From: CAZEAB01 sp964552945
GTDB taxonomy: Archaea; Nanobdellota; Nanobdellia; Woesearchaeales; GW2011-AR9
NCBI GenBank assembly: GCA_964552945.1
Contig: CAZKIP010000002.1
Location: 1-64,000, forward strand
Direction of reading: 5' to 3'
DNA: 64,000 nt
Part shown: positions 7,837 through 17,345 of the stretch, in pieces
How positions within the stretch are numbered: the first letter of the stretch is position 1
How the letters are laid out: each line of letters begins with the position of its first letter
Translations under genes and position numbers: made by a program
Notes under the pieces: model-generated
What the model was told of the DNA's origin: nothing
The model's input: the letters and a program-made list of their open reading frames with translations, nothing else
Database searches by the model: none

Positions 7837-8313
7837 ATGAGATATTTAAGTGGTGAGGAAGAAATAGAGGCTCTAAGGTTCATTAACAGAGCTACTGAGA
7901 TAGCATTAAACTCCTCTTGTTATCGCTCAAGATGTGGAACAGTTATTGTTAAAGATGGAGAAGTTATTTCTTCTGGTTTCAATTCTCCACCCCAAGATGT
8001 TACTCTTGAATATTGTATAAAGGATAGTCTTTCTTCTGATTTTAAGTCTGATAAAACTTGCTGTGTTCATGCTGAACAAAGAGCTATCATGGAGGCCCTT
8101 AAAACGAGTTCTGATAAAATAATTGGTTCAAGATTATACTTTATTCGTTTAGATGAAAGGGGAGAGAAGGAAAAGGCGGGAGACCCTTATTGTACTATTT
8201 GTAGTAAGATGGCTCTTGATTCTGGAGTCAAGGAATTTGTTTTGTTTAAGGAAGAGGGGATTTGTGTTTATGATACTGACGAATATAACTCTCTTTCTTT
8301 TGGATTAGAATGA
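7837..8313 (+). CDS. Cytidine/deoxycytidylate deaminase family protein
   Basis: 158-residue zinc deaminase. The zinc-binding signature is CVHAEQRAI (HAE with the proton-shuttle Glu) and YCTICSKM (CxxC). The residue before the first Cys is Tyr rather than the usual Pro. The internal SGFNSPP segment matches the substrate-loop region of dCMP deaminase-like proteins. The substrate could be dCMP, a free nucleoside, or another amino-heterocycle. A second, fused dCMP deaminase is at 26805-27812. Closely follows gpsA on the same strand. Confidence 0.82.
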   Translation: MRYLSGEEEIEALRFINRATEIALNSSCYRSRCGTVIVKDGEVISSGFNSPPQDVTLEYCIKDSLSSDFKSDKTCCVHAEQRAIMEALKTSSDKIIGSRLYFIRLDERGEKEKAGDPYCTICSKMALDSGVKEFVLFKEEGICVYDTDEYNSLSFGLE

Positions 8314-8362
8314 ATTCCAAACATTCACAACCTATATAAATGACTTCTTTAAACTTGATGTT

Positions 8363-9223
8363 ATGAAAACGCTCTTAGTAGGACCAATACATGAAGAAGC
8401 TCACAACCTTCTTCAACAAAATACTGAACTGCAAGAAGTTTCTGTTGAAAATTTTCCTAACTCTACTTACCCAGAAACTGAAGCAATCGTTCTTAGAACT
8501 TACACCGAACTTAAAGAATCACAACTTAACTTATTACCAAAGCTAAAGTATGTGGTTAGTTGCAGTGTTGGTTTAAACAATCTTGATTTAGACCTCCTTA
8601 AAGAAAGGAATATTGAACTTCTTTTTTGTCCAGGAAGTAACGCTAATAGCGTGGCCGAACACACTTTATTTTTAATGCTATCATTGTTAAGACAAGAAAA
8701 ACCTTTTCCGGAAATGAAGGGGAAAACGGTAGGGATTATTGGACTTGGTTACATTGGCAAACTTGTTGCCAGAAAACTCCTTGGTTTTGGAGCTAAGGTT
8801 GTTGCCTTTGATGTTATTGAACAAGATCCAGTTCTTCTTGAAGAATTAAAAGTCGAAATGAAAAGTTTTGAAGAAGTTGCCAAATCTGCAGATATTTTAA
8901 CCGTTCATGTTCCTTTGAACAAACACACTGCAAACCTTATTAGTGACTCAGTTTTTTCCAATATGAAAGAGGGCTCCTTTTTTGTAAACACTTCCAGAGA
9001 AGAGGTTATTGATGAAGCTTCTTTGTTAAATCATTATTCTAAGTTTAAAGGAAATGGTCTAGATGTTTTTTCAGATAATCTTAAAACAAATCTCCAAGAA
9101 AAGACCTCTCTCCAAGGAAATTTAATTTTTACTAATCATGTAGCCGCTCAAGGTGAAGATTCCTTTAAGGAGATGTGTTTACGGCCAGTTAAACTTCTTG
9201 TTGAGAAAATCATGCCAAACTAA
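8363..9223 (+). CDS. D-isomer-specific 2-hydroxyacid dehydrogenase
   Basis: 286 residues. The NAD-binding domain is clear (GIIGLGYIGKLVARKL with Asp at the end of the second strand), as are the catalytic regions: an Arg in LRTY and NTSREEVIDE, and the His in FTNHVAAQGED. The family includes phosphoglycerate, lactate and glyoxylate dehydrogenases; the substrate cannot be told here. It lacks the ACT domain of full-length SerA. TATA-like sequence CTATATAAAT lies about 30 bases before the start, supporting ATG 8363. Confidence 0.85.
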   Translation: MKTLLVGPIHEEAHNLLQQNTELQEVSVENFPNSTYPETEAIVLRTYTELKESQLNLLPKLKYVVSCSVGLNNLDLDLLKERNIELLFCPGSNANSVAEHTLFLMLSLLRQEKPFPEMKGKTVGIIGLGYIGKLVARKLLGFGAKVVAFDVIEQDPVLLEELKVEMKSFEEVAKSADILTVHVPLNKHTANLISDSVFSNMKEGSFFVNTSREEVIDEASLLNHYSKFKGNGLDVFSDNLKTNLQEKTSLQGNLIFTNHVAAQGEDSFKEMCLRPVKLLVEKIMPN

Positions 9224-9270
9224 TCTATTTTTCTTAATTAATAATAATTAATTAATCAATTTACAATTAA

Positions 9271-10458
9271 TCAATGTTTTCTGAATAAATGTGAGTAATA
9301 GAATCTGCCAATAACATATTTTGGTTTGTAAAGAAGGTACGTTACAACTTCTCTTAAAGCATAAGCATCTTTGTAATCAATAATTGCCTTAATTTGTTTT
9401 TCATTAAACTTGTAATCTTTAAAAAATTGTTTACAATATTCGATTTCACTAGCTTTGATTTTCTCAAACTTTTCCCACTCATGATGTAACCTTGAATCAT
9501 ATTTCCTAATAACATTTTGAAATAATCTTATTAAATGGGTTTCATTTTTGTTGAGCTTGGTAACTACTTCAATACCCTCTCTTTCTAGAGCATATTTTTT
9601 GAATGAAAGTTGCAACATGGGAATAATTCCAAAAATTCCTCCTTTTATCCCCCCTAATGAAATTTCAAAGAATGCTTCAAAAGTAGCTTTACAACATTTG
9701 TTGAATAACCTTTCTGCAGAATGAAACGTTTTTCCATTGAAAATCTTGTTACCATAATTCTCAAAGAGATATTTTTTTACACTATTTAGGATAAAAATGT
9801 TTTTGAAAGCTTGGTAAATCCTTTCTTGCTCGGTGAAACAATCGACACATAGAATATTGTGGGTTCTATCTGCTAGTTTAACTTTAATTGCCATCTCCTT
9901 AATTTTTGGATTTTTATGAGTGAAAATATTAGAAATTGATCGATAGTAGAAATCTCTTTTATGTCTTGTTAATAATTTTAAAGTTTTAATAATTTTATCA
10001 ACAGATTTTAAGTCTATTTCTTCTTTTTTACAGAAACTGGTTAAATCATTTTTAAGTTCTTTAAAAACTACTTCCTCATAATTGTCTAGAATAACTATCC
10101 CTTCTTTACTTTTTTTATTTATTTTTTTCTTAACTTGGTAAATATCAACTTTTTCTTCAACATAATCATGAATTAAACCACAGCATAGAATAATCTCATC
10201 AGTTATTTTAGCCCTTTGTAGATTTAAAACAGTATTCAGTGGATGAACAAAGGGATTCTCGCCATTTTTCCTTGGAGGCAATTCTTTATATAGCTTTTTT
10301 GTTTTATCATAAAGAAAGGAGAATAATTTGGATGATTCTCTTAATGGTTGCATCATCTCAGCTAAAACTTTGACTTTAGAAATCTTGTTCCACCTTTTCA
10401 AAATACTGAAATACTTATATGCAGGGGAATCTTCTCTCTCTTCTTCTTTTTTACTCAT
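9271..10458 (-). CDS. SpoT-like HD-domain protein, (p)ppGpp hydrolase-like
   Basis: 395 residues. Residues about 60-220 resemble the HD hydrolase domain of RelA/SpoT and Mesh1: an early His in FVHPLNTVL, the HD pair in CGLIHDYVEE, and the late VKLADRTHNI motif. No RelA synthetase domain follows; the C-terminal half is a helical, Lys-rich region without recognised motifs. It may hydrolyse guanosine tetraphosphate or a related nucleotide; the HD core is solid, the substrate is inference. It converges on the dehydrogenase gene across a 47-base AT-rich spacer with repeated TTAATTAAT. Confidence 0.75.
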   Translation of the reverse strand: MSKKEEEREDSPAYKYFSILKRWNKISKVKVLAEMMQPLRESSKLFSFLYDKTKKLYKELPPRKNGENPFVHPLNTVLNLQRAKITDEIILCCGLIHDYVEEKVDIYQVKKKINKKSKEGIVILDNYEEVVFKELKNDLTSFCKKEEIDLKSVDKIIKTLKLLTRHKRDFYYRSISNIFTHKNPKIKEMAIKVKLADRTHNILCVDCFTEQERIYQAFKNIFILNSVKKYLFENYGNKIFNGKTFHSAERLFNKCCKATFEAFFEISLGGIKGGIFGIIPMLQLSFKKYALEREGIEVVTKLNKNETHLIRLFQNVIRKYDSRLHHEWEKFEKIKASEIEYCKQFFKDYKFNEKQIKAIIDYKDAYALREVVTYLLYKPKYVIGRFYYSHLFRKH

Positions 10459-10570
10459 ACTTCTGTTAGTAGTAACAATATTTTAAACTTTTCGCTATTA
10501 CTTCCCGGAAATTTTACGGATAGTCCAGATTTCCAATAAATTTTTATATCTATGAGCTACTTGAGTTATC

Positions 10571-11653
10571 ATGGCTTCAGTTCTTGATTATTTAACTCAG
10601 GGAGGAAGAATCTTTTCCTCAAGCTTAAAGAATCGTTTTGCTAATTTTAAATATGAGGGAAACGCCGATGATATATGTTGTAAAGTTGTGAAGGATTGCT
10701 GGAATGGACGTTTTTTTATGACTTCAACTCAGAATTTTACTCAATTTTGGACTAGAGATTTTGGATTATGTACTTTTTCTCTTGTAAAATTGAAATATAA
10801 TAAAGAAGTTCACCACACTTTAAGATATGCATTAAACAGATTTAAAAAATTTCAAAAAATAACCACTACCATTACACCAGGAGGTAAACCTTTTGATTTT
10901 CCAAAAGAAGCAGCAGATTCATTACCTTGGTTAATTCATAGTATTAAAATATCTAAATTTCCCTACCATTCTTTCAAATCTTTCCTAAACAAAGAGATCA
11001 GAAAATATTTCATTACTTTTATTAACGAAGAAACCGGTTTAGTAAAACCAGACGAACATTTCTCTTCAATGAAGGATTTTGCAGTTCGTAGAAGTTCTTG
11101 TTATAGTAATTCTCTTGTTGCCATGTTAGCTAAAGATTTACAATCAATGAAGTTAGATAATCCTTTTAAGAGATACGACTACCCCGGATTGATAAAAAGA
11201 CATTTTTGGAATGGTTCATATTTCTATGATGATTTGAGAAAAAAGGAATATGTTGCTGGAGATGCTAACATTTTCCCTTTCTTATCTGGAGCCATAACAA
11301 ATGAAGATATGTTGAAAAAATCATTACATGCAATTCAAGAAGCTAATTTGGATATCCCTTTCCCTTTGAAATATACAAATTCTCGGGAAGGTGTCAAGTT
11401 TATTTGGCAGGAATTCTTTTTATATAATTATGAAAGTGATGCAATCTGGATGCACTTTGGCCCTTTATATGTAAAATTGGTTGGAAGTGTTGACAAAGAT
11501 AGAGCTGATTCGTATAAAGAGAAGTATAAGGAGCTTATTGAGAAACATAAAAATTTCATGGAAGTATTTACTAAGGAGGGCAAGGTCTATAAAACTCCTT
11601 TTTACTATTCAGATTCAGGAATGTTATGGGCAGCTAATTATTTGACTCTTTGA
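10571..11653 (+). CDS. Six-hairpin glycosidase-like protein
   Basis: 360 residues, no signal peptide. It resembles (alpha/alpha)6-barrel glycoside hydrolases: an early FWTRDFGL motif as in glucoamylase-like and trehalase-like enzymes, a repeated pattern of aromatic and acidic helices, and a late segment with ESDAIWMHFGP. Likely acts on glycogen-like or trehalose-like sugars in the cytoplasm; the exact family and catalytic acids are not certain. A TATA-like box (TTTTTATATC) ends about 20 bases before the ATG. A glycosyltransferase gene follows in the same direction. Confidence 0.6.
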   Translation: MASVLDYLTQGGRIFSSSLKNRFANFKYEGNADDICCKVVKDCWNGRFFMTSTQNFTQFWTRDFGLCTFSLVKLKYNKEVHHTLRYALNRFKKFQKITTTITPGGKPFDFPKEAADSLPWLIHSIKISKFPYHSFKSFLNKEIRKYFITFINEETGLVKPDEHFSSMKDFAVRRSSCYSNSLVAMLAKDLQSMKLDNPFKRYDYPGLIKRHFWNGSYFYDDLRKKEYVAGDANIFPFLSGAITNEDMLKKSLHAIQEANLDIPFPLKYTNSREGVKFIWQEFFLYNYESDAIWMHFGPLYVKLVGSVDKDRADSYKEKYKELIEKHKNFMEVFTKEGKVYKTPFYYSDSGMLWAANYLTL

Positions 11654-11739
11654 AAATCTATATCGCAATAAATTATGTTCAATAAAAATATATTCTCTAG
11701 GATAACAATCCTTTTTAAGTTTCTATCTCAACAAGAAGT

Positions 11740-12432
11740 ATGCAACCAACTTTCTCCATAATTATTCCGGCGCATAATGAAGAAAATTATATTCGTAAAA
11801 CTCTCCATTCTTTAATGAATCAAACTTATCAAAACTTTGAGACCATTGTTGTTACAAATGGTTGCACCGATAAGACTGAAGAAATTATAAAAAAGAGAGT
11901 CAGTGATAAAGTTAAACATCTAAATCTTAACGTAGCTAATGTAAGCAGAGCCAGAAATCATGGTGTCAGCAAAGCTAGTGGGAAATATTTGGTATTTGTT
12001 GATGCAGATACGACCTTACAAAGAGACGCTCTTTATCAGATAAAACAGCAGTTCTCAAATAAACATATTGTAGCAACTACTTTAGTTAGACCTGATCAAA
12101 AAAATTTTAAATATCGTCTAGCATCAAATTTCAAAAATTTTTATCATTCTACTGGAATCTATAAGGGATGTAGTGGGGTCCTAATTTGTAGAAAAGATGA
12201 TTTTGAAAGAGCTAATGGATACAACCCTGACCTTGTTGTAAGGGAACATCGAAAATTAATTCTCCGTTTGCTTAAACAGGGAAAATTTGGATTAATTAAA
12301 ACAACCGCTACCAATTCTACTCGCCGTTTTGAGAAATGGGGTTTGATAAAATCTTCTGTTTATTGGTCCAATCAATGGTTTAAAGATAAATTTGGCGATT
12401 TGAAAAAAAGTGAATATGAAAAAATAAGATGA
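11740..12432 (+). CDS. Family 2 glycosyltransferase
   Basis: 230 residues with a GT-A fold. Visible motifs are SIIIPAHNEENYI at the N-terminus, TNGCTDKT, and the metal-binding DADTTL (DxD). The C-terminal part lacks membrane segments, so it is soluble or peripheral. It probably transfers a sugar from a nucleotide-sugar to a lipid or polysaccharide acceptor; the acceptor is unknown. Confidence 0.88.
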   Translation: MQPTFSIIIPAHNEENYIRKTLHSLMNQTYQNFETIVVTNGCTDKTEEIIKKRVSDKVKHLNLNVANVSRARNHGVSKASGKYLVFVDADTTLQRDALYQIKQQFSNKHIVATTLVRPDQKNFKYRLASNFKNFYHSTGIYKGCSGVLICRKDDFERANGYNPDLVVREHRKLILRLLKQGKFGLIKTTATNSTRRFEKWGLIKSSVYWSNQWFKDKFGDLKKSEYEKIR

Positions 12433-12496
12433 GTTTTCTTTAATTCATTTTGATGTAATCGCAACTCTTAATAATAAACTTTGATTACTAAAAAAA

Positions 12497-13078
12497 ATGA
12501 TTATAACAATCTCTGGAAATGCAGGAAGCGGAAAATCTACCGTTGCTAAGATCCTTATTGACAAACTTAATGCTAAAAGAATCTATGTTGGTGGCATAAG
12601 GAGGGAGTTGGCTCGAGAAAAAGGAATGACTTTGGAAGAGCTAAATGTATATGGGTTGGAACATCCCGAGACAGATGTTGATGTAGATGAGAGGGCAGCT
12701 GCTCAAGCTAGAGAACTAGAGAATCAGGGAAATGTGGTTGTAGTTGAAGGAAGAACGATGTTTCATTTCATACCTGAATCTATTAAAGTATATGTAAAAG
12801 TTGATTTACCTGTTGGTTCTAAAAGGATTTGGCAAGATTTACAGAAAAAGAATCTTGAATCGGAGAGAAACCAAGATAAAGTTAATTCTTTGGAAGAATT
12901 GCAAAAGAAAACTGAAGAACGTCAGAAGAATGATATTGCTCGTTATCAGAAATATTATCAAATGAATCCTTATGATGAGAAGCATTACGATTTGGTTGTT
13001 GATTCAACGATTCCTTCTGCTGTGGAAGTAGCTGAGAAAGTCATGGATTTTATTAATGCTCAACAAAAAACCTTATAA
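12497..13078 (+). CDS. cmk: Cytidylate kinase, archaeal type
   Basis: 193 residues, matching short archaeal Cmk. Walker A is GNAGSGKST (residues 7-15), followed by the NMP-binding region (RELAREKGMTLEEL) and a VVVEGRT strand. It phosphorylates CMP and dCMP. The related family of archaeal AAA_18 nucleotide kinases is an alternative. The FKBP gene starts 23 bases downstream, so co-transcription is likely. Confidence 0.85.
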   Translation: MIITISGNAGSGKSTVAKILIDKLNAKRIYVGGIRRELAREKGMTLEELNVYGLEHPETDVDVDERAAAQARELENQGNVVVVEGRTMFHFIPESIKVYVKVDLPVGSKRIWQDLQKKNLESERNQDKVNSLEELQKKTEERQKNDIARYQKYYQMNPYDEKHYDLVVDSTIPSAVEVAEKVMDFINAQQKTL

Positions 13079-13101
13079 AGAAGCATTCTACCACAAACAA
13101 A

Positions 13102-13770
13102 ATGTCTGAAAAAATTAAAATTCACGATTTTATCGAAATTGATTACACAGGTAAATTAACAGATGGTACAGTCTTTGATACCACCCTTGAAAAAGTTGCC
13201 AAAGAAAATGAATTTTCTTCAGAAAATGCTAAATATAAACCTGCAATTATTGCCGTAGGTGAGAAACAACTTCTTCCTGGTTTAGATGACCAATTGGCCG
13301 GTAAAGAAATTGGCAAAGAATATACCATTACCTTATCTTCTGAAGAAGCATTTGGAAAAAGAGATATTAAGAAAATGAAAATTATTCCTATGAATACTTT
13401 TAGGGAACATAAAATGCAACCTCAACCAGGATTACAAATAAATGTCGATGGTGAGATTGGAACCGTATCTCGAGTTTCTGGTGGAAGAATCATCGTAAAT
13501 TTTAACCATCCTTTAGCCGGAAGAGAGGTTGTTTACACTTTCAAAATTAATCGTAAAGTGACCGATGTTAAAGAACAGATTACTTCTTTTTTAAATTCTA
13601 CACTTCAAATTCCTTTTGATAAAATGAAAGTAGAGCTAAAAGAAAAAACGGCTACAATTAGTTTACCTTCGGCTTTACCTGAACAATTTACCAGCGTCTT
13701 AGGTACGAAGTTGGCAGAGTTAACTAAACTTGATAAGATTGATTTTAAGGCCTCTTCGCCGCCTTCTTAA
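13102..13770 (+). CDS. FKBP-type peptidyl-prolyl isomerase, SlyD-like
   Basis: 222 residues. The FKBP core is clear: IEIDYTGKLTDGTVFDTT, LLPGLDDQLAGKEIG and the AFGKRD segment leading into the insert-in-flap chaperone domain. After about residue 155 there is an additional C-terminal alpha/beta domain, as in the larger archaeal FKBPs. It is a cytoplasmic foldase and chaperone. Follows cmk and precedes ftsZ. Confidence 0.9.
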   Translation: MSEKIKIHDFIEIDYTGKLTDGTVFDTTLEKVAKENEFSSENAKYKPAIIAVGEKQLLPGLDDQLAGKEIGKEYTITLSSEEAFGKRDIKKMKIIPMNTFREHKMQPQPGLQINVDGEIGTVSRVSGGRIIVNFNHPLAGREVVYTFKINRKVTDVKEQITSFLNSTLQIPFDKMKVELKEKTATISLPSALPEQFTSVLGTKLAELTKLDKIDFKASSPPS

Positions 13771-13860
13771 ATTCAATTTATAACTCCACTTTTCTACTTT
13801 AATAATCTTTATATACTCCTGCTTTCTTAAATTTTCTACTAAAAAGGGTGGAAATAAAAA

Positions 13861-15051
13861 ATGGATGATTACAAACAAAGTCAAACCAATTCTTCGAACA
13901 ATTCGTCAAATAATCAAGCTCAAAGAGCTACTTCTAATGAAGGTTCTCAAAGTACTGCTCCAAAGCATCATTATGCCCAAGAGATAACTCATTCGAAAGC
14001 CAATTCTCTAATGGATGAAGAGCTGGAAAGACTTATTGCTAGCCATAAAACAAGGATTAAAGTTATTGGCTGTGGTGGTGGAGGAAATAACACTATCAAC
14101 AGAATTTCTGAAGTTGGGATTAAAGGTCTTGAAACCATCGCTATAAATACAGATGCCCAGGATTTATTATACACTACTGCTGATAAGAAATTGCTTATTG
14201 GTAAAGAATTAACTCAAGGATTGGGAGCTGGTTCTAATCCTAAAATTGGTGAAGAGTCTGCTAAAGAAAATGAACATGATCTTAAGAAGTTAATTGAAGG
14301 TTCTGACATGATTTTTATCACTGCTGGTCTTGGTGGTGGTACTGGTACTGGAAGTGCTCCATTTATTGCTAATTTAGCTAAAAAGATGAGCATTTTATCT
14401 GTGGGAATAGTTACAATACCTTTTACCATGGAAGGCTCACATCGTTTTGAGAATGCAATGATTGGGTTGGAAAAGTTAGAGATGAGCATTAACACGTTGA
14501 TTCTTATCCCTAATGAGAAGCTCTTAGAGATGGCTCCTCATTTACCTCTTCAAACTGCTTTCAAGGTAGCTGATGAAATTCTTACCAATGCGGTTAAGGG
14601 AATTGCCGAATTGGTAACTAAAGCAGGATTAGTTAATCTTGATTTTGCTGATGTTAAAGCTGTCATGAGTGAAGGGGGTGTAGCTATGATTGGAGTTGGT
14701 GAATCTGATTCTGAGAATAGGGCTGAAGAATCCGTTGAGAAAGCTTTAGATAACCCTTTAATTGATGTGGATATAACAAACGCCACTGGTGCTTTAATTA
14801 ACATCTCTGGTGGAGAAAGTTTAACCTTGGACGAATCTAGAAAGATAGTGGAAACTGTTTCTCAAAGGTTAGATCCTAATGCAAAGATTATTTGGGGTGC
14901 TCAGATTTACAAAGATTTAGAGAAAACTATTCGGACTATGCTTATTGTTACTGGAGTAAGTTCTGAACAGATTTTTGGTGAAGGGAATCAATATTTCGAT
15001 AAAAAGAAAGATGAGATTAAAACCGAACTCGGAATAGAATTTATGGATTAA
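13861..15051 (+). CDS. ftsZ: Cell division GTPase FtsZ
   Basis: 396 residues. The N-terminal about 55 residues are a polar, Gln/Asn/Ser-rich tail. The tubulin-fold core has IKVIGCGGGGNN, the T3 region, the tubulin signature GGGTGTGSAP, and the catalytic T7 loop with NLDFADV. It polymerises into the division ring. The C-terminal tail is short and acidic, ending near GIEFMD. A purine-rich ribosome-binding site (AGGGTGG) lies before ATG 13861. Confidence 0.96.
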   Translation: MDDYKQSQTNSSNNSSNNQAQRATSNEGSQSTAPKHHYAQEITHSKANSLMDEELERLIASHKTRIKVIGCGGGGNNTINRISEVGIKGLETIAINTDAQDLLYTTADKKLLIGKELTQGLGAGSNPKIGEESAKENEHDLKKLIEGSDMIFITAGLGGGTGTGSAPFIANLAKKMSILSVGIVTIPFTMEGSHRFENAMIGLEKLEMSINTLILIPNEKLLEMAPHLPLQTAFKVADEILTNAVKGIAELVTKAGLVNLDFADVKAVMSEGGVAMIGVGESDSENRAEESVEKALDNPLIDVDITNATGALINISGGESLTLDESRKIVETVSQRLDPNAKIIWGAQIYKDLEKTIRTMLIVTGVSSEQIFGEGNQYFDKKKDEIKTELGIEFMD

Positions 15052-15149
15052 TTATTTTTTTTTATTAATTACCTTATACCTTTTTTTAATCTCTTTAATT
15101 AAAAATATTAAAAAATAGACATATTAAAAAATAGATTTAAAATAAAAAA

Positions 15150-15377
15150 TTATTCTTCTTTTTTACTAAGAAATTCTACGTAAGCACATTTTCCACAAAC
15201 AACTCTATCACTATGTTTAGCCATAAACATACCAGGGCCACATTTTGGACAGAACTTATTTTTAGATTTAATTGAATCGCCGGAGATATCATAAAGGGCA
15301 CTCATTTTTTTCCCTTCTTTCTTAACTGCTTCTTTCTTACTTTTATCAATTTTCTTAGCACCACTTGATTTAGCCAT
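15150..15377 (-). CDS. rps27ae: Ribosomal protein S27ae
   Basis: 75 residues, Lys-rich N-terminus followed by a zinc ribbon (CPKCG and CGKC, with the FMAKHSDRVVCG spacer), as in archaeal S27ae. Part of the small ribosomal subunit. Its ATG overlaps the stop of the S24e gene by one base (TAATG), indicating translational coupling. Last gene of the Rpo7-Spt4-S24e-S27ae operon. Confidence 0.93.
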   Translation of the reverse strand: MAKSSGAKKIDKSKKEAVKKEGKKMSALYDISGDSIKSKNKFCPKCGPGMFMAKHSDRVVCGKCAYVEFLSKKEE

Positions 15378-15817
15378 TATTGCTCACCCTCTTTCTTCTC
15401 TTCCTTAGCCGGTTCTTCTGCTTTTTCTTCTTTAGCTTTCTCTTCAGCTACTTCTTCTTTTGCAGGCTCAGTGTTTTCTTCCTTAGCTGTTTCTTCTGCT
15501 TTTGCTTCGGCCTCAGCTGCTTTCTTTTCTGCATCAGCTTTATTTTTTTCTTCGATTTTCTTTTTAATGTGCTTAGTCATTCTTTCAGCTTTATCCTTAG
15601 CTTCTTTGTTTTCATAAACAAATGCAGAAATCTTGGCTGATTGCATACTAAAATTATTTTTAATTTGTTTTACAACAACTTCGCCTTTAACTTGCTTTGA
15701 AATTAACTCAGCCACATCTTGATTACTTGGAGTAGCTCCTTCAAACTCTAAAACTGCTTTAACTTCCACTCTTTTTAACAATGGATTTTCTATTTTATTT
15801 TTAATATCTAATTTCAT
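15377..15817 (-). CDS. rps24e: Ribosomal protein S24e with long charged tail
   Basis: Residues 1 to about 95 are S24e: KIENPLLKRVEV and the ATPSNQDVAELISK strand-helix, then the basic SAKISAFVYENKEA region. Residues about 96-146 are a low-complexity Lys/Glu/Ala tail, which roughly halves again the size of a typical archaeal S24e (about 100 residues). The tail is encoded in a purine-rich stretch on the minus strand and probably forms a charged helix or is disordered. Confidence 0.92.
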   Translation of the reverse strand: MKLDIKNKIENPLLKRVEVKAVLEFEGATPSNQDVAELISKQVKGEVVVKQIKNNFSMQSAKISAFVYENKEAKDKAERMTKHIKKKIEEKNKADAEKKAAEAEAKAEETAKEENTEPAKEEVAEEKAKEEKAEEPAKEEKKEGEQ

Positions 15818-15826
15818 CTTAGCTCC

Positions 15827-16015
15827 TTATCTTACTTTAATTGTATATTCACCTTTAATTTTGGTGTTTGTGTTCTTTGCAATTAGAGAATTTTCAACAT
15901 CTCCAACATATAATCTTCCTTGCCAACTTGTAGTGAAACTATTCCCTTTACAACTTGGACAAACGTCTCCTTCTACAAATAATTTGCATTTTTTACAAGC
16001 TTTTTTTTTGGCCAT
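15827..16015 (-). CDS. spt4: Transcription elongation factor Spt4
   Basis: 62 residues, typical for archaeal Spt4 (RpoE''). An N-terminal zinc ribbon (CKKC and CPSCKG) is followed by the TTSWQGRLYV strand that pairs with the NGN domain of Spt5. Spt5 is at 52293-52751. Second gene of the ribosomal/RNA polymerase operon, four bases after rpoE. Confidence 0.93.
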   Translation of the reverse strand: MAKKKACKKCKLFVEGDVCPSCKGNSFTTSWQGRLYVGDVENSLIAKNTNTKIKGEYTIKVR

Positions 16016-16019
16016 TTGC

Positions 16020-16580
16020 TTACTCCTTCTCTTTTTTATCTTTAGATTCTTCAGGTTTTTCTAACCATTCCAATTTACCTAACCCCTCTTGTCTCATCGA
16101 AAGACCAATTTTTGGGTTGTTTAAATCTTTGTAACTAACAGCGATAATTCTTGCTCTACATTTGTCTCCTACCTTTAGACTTCGAGAAGAATTTTTTCCT
16201 TGAAGGACCTTATCTTTACTGAATGAAACGAAATCATCCATACTTTGTGAAATATGAACCATTCCTTCAATTCCTCCAATATCCAAAAAAGCTCCAAAAT
16301 CAGTAATATCTCTCACTTTTCCATAAACCAATTCATTCATTTCTGGTTTGAAAGTAAGAATCTCAAAATTAGCTTCATAAAAACCTGCACCATCTCCAGG
16401 AACGATAACTCCTTCTTTAACATCAGCAACATCAACTACGTTTACTACAAATCCTAGTTCTTTTGAGATGTGGTTCTCGTAACTTGACCTAATATTAGCC
16501 AAAACGGCTTCTTTCATACTAAGATTAAACATATGTGGCGGAACCCTTATGAAATCTTTTACTTTTATCTTATAGAACAT
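16020..16580 (-). CDS. rpo7: RNA polymerase subunit Rpo7 (E')
   Basis: About 186 residues. The N-terminal tip domain (FYKIKVKDFIRVPP) and C-terminal S1 domain (VYGKVRDITDFGAFLDIGG, then MVHIS) are both present. Rpo7 forms the polymerase stalk with Rpo4. A TTG at 16595 would extend the frame, but its GGAGGATC is the ribosome-binding site of ATG 16580, so 16580 is chosen. A TATA-like TTTATAAAC near 16660 is the likely operon promoter. The C-terminus is a Lys/Glu-rich tail. Confidence 0.95.
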   Translation of the reverse strand: MFYKIKVKDFIRVPPHMFNLSMKEAVLANIRSSYENHISKELGFVVNVVDVADVKEGVIVPGDGAGFYEANFEILTFKPEMNELVYGKVRDITDFGAFLDIGGIEGMVHISQSMDDFVSFSKDKVLQGKNSSRSLKVGDKCRARIIAVSYKDLNNPKIGLSMRQEGLGKLEWLEKPEESKDKKEKE

Positions 16581-16742
16581 CTTTAGATCCTCCAAACCGT
16601 TGCTAAAGCAAAAATTATTGTTTTTAACTGCATTTTGTCTCTATTTTTGAGTATCAGTTTATAAACGTTTCTGTTCAGTTTTGGTTGTAATCAGCTTTAC
16701 TGATTAGTTATCTTTATAAATCCTTTAGTTTTAATAAAAATC

Positions 16743-17345
16743 ATGAATTTACGTGAAATCAAAAAAGAGGTAAATATTTTAAGTTCAGTTGATGGAAATA
16801 TTCAAAATTTCCAAAAAAGCTGGTTGAAACCTATTAGATCTAATACAAACTCTTCTTTACCTTCCTTAAAAAATCTCAATGATAAGTCTAAAAAGGAGTT
16901 AAACAACCACCTCTCTTTATTCAACAATCTTCTTTCATCAGTTAAAGAGGGCCAAACGATTAATGATAAATTACGTCACTATACAAATTACTTAATAGAG
17001 TTAAAATTAAACTCTCTCAGAGGAAATCATGCCAATTCCCAGATAATTACTAATAACCTGCTGAACGATGATTTTCTCAATATAAAACAAACTATTAACG
17101 AAATTAAACTTTTTGATGTTCAAACAAGAGAATTGGTTGAAAATTATGAGAAAATAAATTCTCTTTTACATCGTGAACTTTCCTTGGAAGAAACACTATT
17201 TTTCATGGATTTACCTCACAAAAAATATCTCCATTCTTTACTAAAAATATCTCAAAAACAAAAAATGATTGTTCGTCATATCGGGCACAATTTTGTTCCT
17301 TTAGCGAAAGAAGCGGAGAAAAAAGTTACAAAGAGGAAAAAATGA
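16743..17345 (+). CDS. Hypothetical helical protein, 200 aa
   Basis: Not recognised. Almost entirely polar and predicted helical, rich in Asn, Lys and Leu, with heptad-like patterns that could form coiled coils, and ending in a basic tail (EKKVTKRKK). No signal peptide or membrane segment. It overlaps the next membrane-protein gene by four bases (ATGA), so the two are translationally coupled and may act together at the membrane. Confidence 0.75.
   Translation: MNLREIKKEVNILSSVDGNIQNFQKSWLKPIRSNTNSSLPSLKNLNDKSKKELNNHLSLFNNLLSSVKEGQTINDKLRHYTNYLIELKLNSLRGNHANSQIITNNLLNDDFLNIKQTINEIKLFDVQTRELVENYEKINSLLHRELSLEETLFFMDLPHKKYLHSLLKISQKQKMIVRHIGHNFVPLAKEAEKKVTKRKK

Noticed and set aside
15380..15640. 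Phe/Leu-rich plus-strand ORF opposite S24e
   Set aside because: It is the antisense of the Lys/Glu-rich S24e tail and only looks like a membrane protein.
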